From: Maniola hyperantus
Lineage: Eukaryota; Arthropoda; Insecta; Lepidoptera; Nymphalidae
Length of the DNA: 64,000 bases
Assembly: GCF_902806685.2 (NCBI RefSeq)
Contig: NC_048538.1
Location: forward strand, 17,050,001-17,114,000
Direction: 5' to 3'
Both the position numbers and the translations under genes were made by a program. The notes under the pieces were generated by a model, which was not told the origin of the DNA, ran no database searches, and saw nothing but the letters and a program-made list of their open reading frames with translations. Position 1 is the first letter of the stretch. Each line of letters starts with the position of its first letter. Of this stretch, positions 52,797-61,003 are shown one piece after another.

Positions 52797-52943
52797 GACA
52801 AAAACAATTTTACCCCGAGGGGAAAAATTTAAACGGCTCGTTACCCTCTCACGTCCGGTCGCAACTTTTGGGTGTTTCGTCCCGAAAACGACTGCCGTTT
52901 TCGTCTAATTGCTAATCTGAAATTTTCATAATTGAGTAGTTTA
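52797..52943. repeat. Local duplication flanking a SINE-3-like element, copy 1
   Basis: GACAAAAACAATTTTACCCC to TTTTCATAATTGAGTAGTTT. Several differences and small deletions relative to copy 2. Confidence 0.85.
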
Positions 52944-52949
52944 AGTAAT

Positions 52950-53045
52950 TTAGAGCTTCGATAGCTCAATGATTAAAGGAGCAGACTAAAATTCGAAAGG
53001 ACGCCGGTTCAAACCCCACCGTTGCATTTTTGTCACACCTTAAAA
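52950..53045 (+). mobile_element. SINE-3-like head, flanked by a 147-bp duplication
   Basis: AGAGCTTCGATAGCTCAATG and GGTTCAAACCCCACCGTTGC. The body after 53045 differs from other copies. Confidence 0.65.
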
Positions 53046-53149
53046 GTAAAAATACAGCTTAGGTAGGTACATGTTATCTAAAAATTGTACCTGATTGTAA
53101 ACCTTTTCACTTTGAACACCTTGCATGATCAGATCCTACAAAGCCCAGG

Positions 53150-53292
53150 GACAAAAACAATTTTACCCCGAGGGGTAAATTTAAACGGCTCGTTACGCTC
53201 TCACGTCCGGTCGCAACTTTTGGGTGTTCCGTCCCAAAAACGACTTCCGTTTTCTAATTGCTAATCTGAAATTTTCATAATCGAGTAGTTTA
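53150..53292. repeat. Local duplication flanking a SINE-3-like element, copy 2
   Basis: Same segment after 206 bp of inserted sequence; a SINE-2 tail follows immediately. Confidence 0.85.
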
Positions 53293-53590
53293 ACTCATCA
53301 TCATCATTATCATGATCAACCCATCACAGGCTCACTTCAGAGGACGGGTCTCGTCTCAGTATAAGAAGGGTTTGGCCACAGTCCACCAAGTGCAGATTAG
53401 CAGATTTCACACATCTTTGAGAACATTATGGAGAACTCTCAGGCATGCAGATTTTCCTTCACCGGTAAAGCAAGTAATATTTAGTTACTTAAAACGCACA
53501 TAACTCCTAAAAGTTAGAGGTGTGTGCCCGGGATCGAATTCCCGATCTCCGATTAGGAGGCGCACGTCCTAACCACTAGGGCCTAGGCTA
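53293..53590 (-). mobile_element. SINE-2, full length
   Basis: CATCATCATTATCATGATCA tail, body, GCCCGGGATCGAATTCCCG and CCTAACCACTAGG head. Confidence 0.8.
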
Positions 53591-54079
53591 TTTTCGCCAT
53601 TTCCTTTACCACCCGGTCTATTGCCCACTAGGTCTAGTAAGTAGGTACGATATTTTCTCTACTTCTCTGCCTCTGACCGAATAGCTCACGGCAAAGCTAG
53701 TTAGCTAATTTGTACTCTTTGCGTAACCACATTTTCTTGTAAGACCAAAGTTCCGACCGAGACGAAGATTCTTTACCAACAGACAGACCTTTGACGGTAT
53801 AAAATGGCTTGAGATACTCCAGAGTAAAGACTATTAAGCGTAATACTAATATTATAAACAAGCGTGTACAACAACGCTAAAAAACTTTTAACACTCTTAA
53901 ACCATCTTCGCATTATTGCCTATCTAATGAAAATGGTTTAAGCTAGTAATTACAATTAATTGAGGTAGTTGTCCCATACAAAGTCATCATCAAGTCATCA
54001 TCATCAGATAAAAACAAAATATGTTGGTTACTAACGAAACAAAGAACACAACAAAAAAAAAATATGTCTACTGCATAAC

Positions 54080-54460
54080 CAAAAAACCGACCAAGACCGA
54101 GTGGGACTCATACATTGATAGTTCCGTACCTTGGAAGGATACCTATAGTTACTTTGTTGCTTAAAAATTATCTCCAACTAGATGATGCCCGCGACTTCGT
54201 CCGCGTGTATTTGGGTTTTTGAAAATCCCATGGGAACTCTTTGATTTTCTGGGATTAATAGCCTATGCCCTTCCCCATATAATATAAGCTAACTCTGTAT
54301 CAAATTTCACCAAAATCGGTTAAACTGTTGGGTCATACAAAGCTAGTAGGCAGACAGACAGACAGGCAGACAGACAGGCAGACACATTTCACATTTATAA
54401 TTTTAGTAGGTATGGATTTCTGATTACGTTGACTTAAAACTTGAGGTACGGAACCCTAAA
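54080..54460 (+). mobile_element. Old G element split by a Helitron
   Basis: AACCGACCAAGACCGAGTGG and GATAGTTCCGTACC on the left of the Helitron 54180-54416; CTTGAGGTACGGAACCCTAA on the right. Confidence 0.6.
54180..54416 (-). mobile_element. Helitron, family B (GTCT lead), inside an old G element
   Basis: CTAGATGATGCCCGCGACTT, CCATGGGAACTCTTTGATTT, AAAATCGGTTAAACTGTTGG, (CAGA)n tract, AATTTTAGTAGGTATGGA. G-element halves lie on both sides. Confidence 0.75.
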
Positions 54461-55029
54461 AATACGTACCTATAATCAGATCCACCCTAAAAGCGAACGC
54501 TAAAACAATTTACTTTATCGCGACAACGCCGCTTCCCGCTATCTTTACTAATAAATCTTGCCAAAAAAAGGCTGTAGGGAGCTAGCGATACGCGCGCAAT
54601 TACTCTTTGCCCTGTTTTACCCCAAATGGGTCGAAATGGCCCCCAATTGATGCTAAATGGCCCCAAATGGTTCAATGCTTCATTGATGGATGCACGGCCT
54701 ATTTCAGATATAGCTTGTCTGGATAACGCTAGTCATGCTGTCTTATAATATTTTACAAGTTTCTGCGGTATATAATGGTAGCCATTTACTTGAGATGGCA
54801 ATAGTTTTTTATGCGTTGGGTCTGTAAATATGGCAATGGGATTTTACGAGTATGATATTTTTACGTTGTTCTTCATGGCCAATAACCGTTATTAGTCATT
54901 TTATAAAAGCTGAGCTAGGCTTGACCTTATCAAAAGCTTTTCGTGAAACCAAAAAAAAAAAGCATTGTTTTTGAACTTTACTCTTTAGAAAAATTACACT
55001 AACAAACTTTTATTGTAGTTATCATCGTC
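54461..55029. other. Intronic sequence without recognised features
   Basis: Nothing recognised beyond an A-run near 54951. Confidence 0.45.
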
Positions 55030-55345
55030 ATCGTTATCTTTAAACGACGTCCACAGCTGGACTTGGGTCTCTCGTATGAAATTCCAAACGCCACGGTCTT
55101 GCACCGCCTGAATCCAGCGGCTCCCTGCGACTTAAGTCATTTGTACATCTTAGCGATGCGGGGTCATTATTCCAGCACCTTGGGACCCCAACGTCTATCG
55201 GTTCTCCGAACTGTGTGCCCTTCCCATTGCCATTTCAGCTTCAAAACCCGTAGGACTATGTCAGTTACTTTGGTTCTCCTACGGATCTCCTCAATTCTAT
55301 TTTGATTACGTTGAGAAACTCCGAGCATAGTTCTCTGCATTGCGT
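55030..55345 (-). mobile_element. RTE-type LINE 3' end
   Basis: The reverse strand reads AMQRTMLGVSQRNQNRIEEI, RRRTKVTDIVLRVLKLKWQW, EGHTVRRTDRRWGPKVLE, then broken frames to the CCACAGCTGGACTTGGG end. Stops show it is inactive. Confidence 0.8.
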
Positions 55346-56204
55346 TTTTATTATCATTCATCTGTAATGTGTGTAAATCAATAAACATTTTAATACACTC
55401 AGAGTTAACCAGGGAGTACCTCTGTATCCAGTCCTTTTGTTTTTGCATATAGTTGATGTCAAATACACTTACTCGAATAGGAAACCAAAAACTCAACAAA
55501 AAGCGACCATTATCACTTTAACTAATGCTCGCAGCCTCGTTAAATCTCTCCTATTTTACCTCACCGCAGTTTTTACTCCTAACAGAATCTAAATCAAAAT
55601 TAACCACGCTCAAAATTGGCAAAATCCCACCTATTAGGGTACTTTTTATGAGCGAAACTTGGACAATAAACTTCACTTCCGTCCATCATCAGTGATTTGT
55701 GAAGTTCATAAACACAGGGTGCTCTATAAATAAAATTAAAACGCAATAAATTTTTGGCCGTGGCATGGGAAGTAATGACTAAATGTTTGTAAAAACACCT
55801 GCTTCTTATGAGAACAGCTTTTTGTTTCCCTTTGGGAGGATAGTGAATAATTGGGTATGTTTCCCCTCTTTGGCAGCACATTATTTGATTTACTTCGTGC
55901 TTTATTTAGTGTATCGTTAGAGATATTTATTTTGTAAACGACACAGGTATCATTTGCATTTTTAATTTTTTTTCGTTAAATCTCATTTTACCTAGTTTTA
56001 AAGATCTTTATTTGTTAGCTATCTTCATATTCTCATATTTTATTATTTTTCTTATTGCCAAACCTTTTTTTGAAGTTTTTTGAGATATGTATCTACGATT
56101 ATAATCAAAACTAACGATCGTTACCACGTTATTCTACGTTTTAGAGAAAATCTACATTCAAAATGTCCAATTTCTAGAACCAGTTCTGCTTTTATATTTA
56201 AAGA
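55346..56204. other. Intronic sequence without recognised features
   Basis: AT-rich; short ORFs only, none with recognisable content. Confidence 0.45.
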
Positions 56205-56345
56205 CTCGATAATGCCCACGACTTCTTGAATTTGATTGGATATTGATTTTCGAAAATCTCGTGGGTACCTAATCAAAAAAGCAAAGGCTTTTGGGATAAA
56301 AGTATCTTTTCCCATGTCCTTCTCTGAGATACAAGCTGCCTCTGT
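56205..56345 (-). mobile_element. Helitron, family B fragment, degraded
   Basis: GATAATGCCCACGACTTCTT, AAAATCTCGTGGGTACC, ATGTCCTTCTCTGAGATACA. Confidence 0.5.
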
Positions 56346-56814
56346 CAAATGTCAAATGTAAATGTCAAAATCATTTAACATCAAAGTTAGCCAACAAAGT
56401 CATAAAATCAAAAAAAAAAACAAAATCAAATATTTTATTCAAAGTAAGTACATACGGAGTACACTTTTTGAATGTCATTACAAAAGTAAAATCACAAAAA
56501 TAAAATAAAATAGTATAAATCAGTTTACAATAATAAAATAAAAATAGAATAAATCAGTTTACAAATTTAAGGCACCTACTTAAGTAATTATTGTAAAAAA
56601 TAGTAATTAAATTATCAAATAGTAATAATAAGCATAGCACAAAAAGGTAACAGACAGCTATAACCATTTATATTAATGTAATATTAGTATGGATAAAATA
56701 ATTTCATGTTTGGTAGTGACGTACATTTTAAAATAATAAAGAAACAAAAACACAAACGGTGTACAATATCCAAAATGAAATGTTTGACATCAATTGTTAT
56801 ATTTTATAATAAAA

Positions 56815-57258
56815 CTAGCTTCTGCTCGCGGCTTCGCCCGCGTGGTCTACAGGAAACAAATGGCATTTTTTTGGCAAAAAAATTAGGACTTTCTTTTAAC
56901 CTTTTATCCCTCATTTTACCCCTTTAGACCCGTAAGTAACCCGTAATTATCGTAAAAAATCTTAGCTTTCACCCACCTCTAGAACCTACCTTCCAAACTT
57001 GCCCTATTTTAAACCCAAATACCAATTTTCGTGCAAATTACTTGAAAAATGACGAACTTTCATACAAACTTCCATCCCCCATTTAACCCACTTAGGGGTG
57101 GAATTTCGAAAAATCCTTTCTTAGTGGATACCTACTCATTACAAAGAATAGACCCTTCAAATTTCATCTCTCTAGGACCAGCGGTTTAGGTTGTGCGTTA
57201 ATTATATGTCAGTCAGTGAGTCAGTCAGGACTTTGAATTTTATATATATATATATATA
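56815..57258 (-). mobile_element. Helitron, family D, complete
   Basis: A|CTAGCTTCTGCTCGCGGC with hairpin CGCGGCTTCGCCCGCG; body as in 18778-19356 (CCAGCGGTTTAGG, CAGTCAGGACTTTGAATTTT); (TA)n then AGA|T. Confidence 0.8.
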
Positions 57259-57972
57259 GATTGTGGTCGTTCGCAAAATATAATACCTAGGTTGGATTTT
57301 ACTGGCTGTAAAAACGGGTACAATAATGTATTGGGTAACATTGTACATTAATGTCCACTTCATAAAAAAGTACACGATAATAATTTGTTTCGGGGGTGAG
57401 CCAGGGTCAGCGAGGGTCATAAGTTACGAGAACGTTGTTTATTATGTTATTATTGGCCCGTTCTACCCTCTTTCGGTGAAGCTGCGTGCAATCAAATAAA
57501 TACCTATATAGTATTTTAACTGGAGTACACCTGAAAACCGATACACCGAAAAATATCAACTAAAAAGCTAATTTCAAATTACTCAAATGTTTAGACTTAT
57601 TGCTTAGCTGCTATGTTTTATTTTAGAATAAATGTTTTTGTTGTCATTTAAAAAATTCGAATATTTTAATCATCGATGACAAGAGGTCTTATACATAAAT
57701 ATTTTGCAATCGTTATTAAACTTTATGTTCAAGTACTAAGGTTTACAATAACCTGAAGTTGTTGATATAATAAAACTTTTTTCGACATATCATAATAAGA
57801 AACATACATGACGTGTTTATGTGTGCAAACAGGCCACTTGAGCGATGTGAATTCTTTTGTGAGCCCCCATCTATAGCTACTATTATAAGTCAATGCAAGT
57901 ATCGTGATCTACTTTTGGGTTAGTACCTCTTGAATGACCCTGTATTTTATTTTTTATTTTTATTTTTATTTA
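57259..57972. other. Intronic sequence without recognised features
   Basis: AT-rich, repeat-poor; it ends in a TTTTTATTTTT tract beside a Helitron. Confidence 0.45.
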
Positions 57973-58195
57973 TCTAAATATATAAAAGGAAAAGGTGACT
58001 GACTGACTGACTGACTGATCTATCAACGCACAGCTCAAACTACTGGACGGATCGGGCTGAAATTTGGCATGCAGATAGCTATTATGACGTAGGCATCCGC
58101 TAAGAAAGGATTTTTGAAAATTCAACTCCTACGGGGGTTATATAGAGGTTTGAAATTTTGTAGTCCACGCGGACGAAGTCGCGAGCATAAGCTAG
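57973..58195 (+). mobile_element. Helitron, family A, complete
   Basis: A|TCTAAATATATAAAAGG to GCGAGCATAAGCTAG|T. Confidence 0.84.
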
Positions 58196-58489
58196 TATAA
58201 TATATTGTAGTTTGTATATCATATACTCATATAATGAAGTTGATGTCCATAATAAATAAAATAAACAAACAAAAAATCCGTACCAACGCGTTTCCTAAAA
58301 GGCTATTTAGTTGAAGCATGCCCCAATAAATTCGCCTTGTCGCGACTTGGGACGCACATTTTTCACGGGTACGGAACCACTTTGGACGTTTTAAGGCGTA
58401 AATATGCAAGAAAGTGTCAACTATAAATCATATTATAATAAACTACATAATATATGCGATAGTCCCATATTTTACACCCTTCTAAACAG

Positions 58490-58655
58490 CCTAACCAGAC
58501 ACCTAGTTTCTCCTTTCACCAAAGGTTGCCTGGTAGAGATTGCTGTGAGCAATAAGGCCGCCTTTGCATACAATCATTTTTTTAGTTTTAGTTTGTTTTT
58601 TGTCATGTTATGTATTATTTTTTGTGTGCAATAAAGTATATCTATCTATCTATCT
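58490..58655 (+). mobile_element. Non-LTR LINE 3' UTR fragment with (ATCT)n tail
   Basis: Near copy of the 3' end of the 37800-38665 element: CACCAAAGGTTGCCTGG, AGCAATAAGGCCGCCTTTGC, GTGTGCAATAAAGTAT, then ATCT repeats. Confidence 0.8.
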
Positions 58656-58689
58656 ATACCTATAGAGTAGGTAAACATAACTATCTGTC

Positions 58690-58880
58690 ATCGTCATCAT
58701 CATCATAATCATCATCATCATCATGCCACCAATCCACCGCCGGCCCACTACTGAGCACAGTAGTGCGTCGCTAGTCTCCTCTCAGAATGAGAAAGGTTTA
58801 GGGCATAGTTCGCATAGTAGATTGGCAGACTTCATACGCCAGAACATACTGAGAACTCTCAGGCATGCATATTCATTTGC
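58690..58880 (-). mobile_element. SINE-2, headless
   Basis: CATCATCATCATAATCATC tail, CGGCCCACTACTGAGCACA, TCTCAGGCATGC. An RTE fragment follows. Confidence 0.7.
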
Positions 58881-58896
58881 TAACCCCCCACCCTCA

Positions 58897-59490
58897 ATCC
58901 CTCCAATAGGTGGATAGACGACATCAAACGAGTGGCAGGGAGCCGCTGGATTCAGGCGGCGCTAGACCGTGGTATGTGGAAGTCCCTACGAGAGACCTAT
59001 GTCCAGCAGTGGACGGCGCCCCCCCCCCCCCCCCGATAAAAGACGCCCTAAGCACGTCCTTAACGATCCCAACGATCAAATCATGACCGACAATGCTCCC
59101 TATTTCGTAGGGCTACACAATACAACCTCATCACAGCGTGTTCGCCGGCGAAGACGAGGTCCCCGATTTCTAACGTCACCCGGACGTGGACTCACGCCAC
59201 GGCCTCGGGGGCGTACAGACTAACCAGTAGTCCAACAACCACACATCCCAACGTCATCCTAAGCCGTGGTCCGAGCCTCACAGGAGGCGCCCTTAGGAGG
59301 ACGTTGCCCCCCGACCTCTCGAATTATTTCTTCGAGCCCTAGGGCTCACCCCCAGGTGGAGCTTCGCGCTCACCAACCCCCCCGGTGACGCTGTAGCGGC
59401 CAGTAGGGCCTACGCAGCATAGTCAATCCGAAACAACACACACGAAAAAAAAGTGGAAACCTATCGGTTGAAAATGATGATGATGACACT
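58897..59490 (+). mobile_element. RTE-type LINE 3' end, interrupted by Jockey
   Basis: The stretch from 58897 to 59013 encodes the RTE C-terminal block (RWIDDIKRVAGSRWIQAA-type) and the terminal phrase ending in CAGCAGTGGACG. The family tail (CTATCGGTTGA then ATGATGATG) follows at about 59461-59487, after the Jockey insertion. Confidence 0.75.
59014..59451 (+). mobile_element. 5'-truncated Jockey 3' end inserted in an RTE fragment
   Basis: After a run of 16 C at 59019-59034 the sequence encodes DKRRPKHVLNDPNDQI and continues to PRPRGRTD and a TAA, colinear with the C-terminus of the long Jockey ORF2 at 61229-64000, then the same 3' UTR and an A-rich tail. The 6-bp AGTGGA occurs at 59008-59013 and 59452-59457, a plausible target-site duplication. 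The RTE tail resumes immediately after. Confidence 0.85.
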
Positions 59491-59768
59491 AGATCAACCT
59501 TGCTTAAACCACAAGATCTAAAGTATTCTGAGATGTGTCTTCAACAAATGGCCGAGCCTCGTTCGTTAGTTCTCTGGCAGTAATTAATTTACTTGCCAGT
59601 TGCCAGACTGCGCTGGAATGCCAGACACAAGTTGTCGACAGAACACGACGCGGTTAGTGGATATCTCGAGTAAGTACCTATTCTCACTAGCCATTTGCAA
59701 TTTAACTAAATATTTTCTTCTACGTCCTGACATATTGCGCTGCTCATAATAATATACTCGAATACTAG

Positions 59769-59989
59769 ACAAGATGATGCCCACGACTTCATCCGCGTGG
59801 ATTTAAGTTTTTAGAAATCCCGTGGGAACTCTTAAAATTCCGAGATGAAAAGTAGCTTATGTCCTTTCCCGGGATGTAAGCTAACTCTGTACCAAATTTC
59901 ATTAAAATCGGATGAAATGTTGGGCCGTGAAAAGCTAGCAGACAGACAGACACACTTTCTCATTTATAATTATAAGTATGGATAGTATG
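59769..59989 (-). mobile_element. Helitron, family B (GTCT lead)
   Basis: GACAAGATGATGCCCACGAC, CCCGTGGGAACTCTTAAAAT, AAAATCGGATGAAATGTTGG, GACAGACAGACACAC, ATTATAAGTATGGA end. Confidence 0.72.
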
Positions 59990-60300
59990 GATGGTGCCCG
60001 CAACTTTATCCGCGTGGATTTAAGTTTTCAAAAAATGTTTTTTTTTTTAATTTATAGACTAGCGCTTGGCTGCAATCAGACCTGGTGGCAAGTGATGATG
60101 CAGCCTAAGATGGAGCGCGCTTGCCTAGAAGATGCCTATTCACTCTCGACTTAAAGGAAAAGTCTTTGATAGTCTTTGATCTCCCGGTATCATCAATAAC
60201 CTATGTCACCAGTCAAGTCTTTATATTCAAGCAAAACCCACTTCAATCCTTGCTCCGTTGTGACGTGATAGAAGGACAAATCAACAAACAAACACACTTG
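59990..60300 (-). mobile_element. Helitron, family B, interrupted by a LINE tail
   Basis: TGGTGCCCGCAACTTTATCC directly follows the previous Helitron. The body resumes after the LINE tail at 60149 (TCTTTGATCTCCCGGTAT) to CAACAAACAAACACACTTG. Confidence 0.6.
60041..60148 (-). mobile_element. LINE 3' end inserted in a Helitron
   Basis: The T-run at 60041-60050 followed by CAGACCTGGTGGCAAGTGAT and GATGCCTATTCACTCTCGAC is the reversed end of a LINE family. Helitron sequence is colinear on both sides. Confidence 0.6.
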
Positions 60301-60548
60301 ACCAGTGTTTTCAAGATGATTGCTATCGCAAATACGTTGCGCAATTAACCTGCCAAGAAACACGCAAACATTGGCCACCGTGCGCAAAATATATCGCTAC
60401 AGATTCCAACTGAATTATGACCTGAGCAAAGCGCAAATATTTGCTTGCACTGTGTACCTTCCCATATATCCGTAGCATGAATAATGATTTATTGAGCCAG
60501 ATAGCTCACGTACGCATAAATGTATCTCAATATATGTATTATATATAT

Positions 60549-60985
60549 GTCGGAGAACAAGGGGGATGGCCGACATCAGAAGGTAGTAATTTCAATTACA
60601 ATCATTTTAATAGTCACTTATCACACGTGAAAACCACTAGCGTAACGTAACGTAGCTAAACCTAACCCTACCTAGCAACCGGCTCCACCATGTCCCCATA
60701 CCGGCCCCAGACCAACCAGCTAACCTAGCACACCAGAATTAGTTCAATTAACATCAACTACAACTATCACGTTTGTCTAATACAAATTGGAACGATACAA
60801 AAGGACTCACCCGATAAACAACCTGTCTAGATCGCCAAAACACACTCACAGCAACCTTTCACAACCTAGTAGTATAACCTCAAACAACTGAAACCACATT
60901 AGGTCACAACGACAATGATAATAATAAAACCTACAGTACGACACACATAGTATCCACTGAGAAGCGACTCTGGCCAAAGCCAAAC
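60549..60985. other. C/A-rich stretch, possible solo LTR
   Basis: Starts TGTCGGAGAACAAGGGGGAT, LTR-like, followed by several hundred bases poor in G on the + strand. I could not find a clear right end, a 5-bp duplication or a primer-binding site. Confidence 0.25.
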
Positions 60986-61003
60986 GAATAATGTCTCGAG
61001 ACA

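Noticed and set aside
60657..60680. Telomere-like CCTAACCCTA
   Set aside because: A single occurrence; insect telomeres usually use TTAGG and no array is present.
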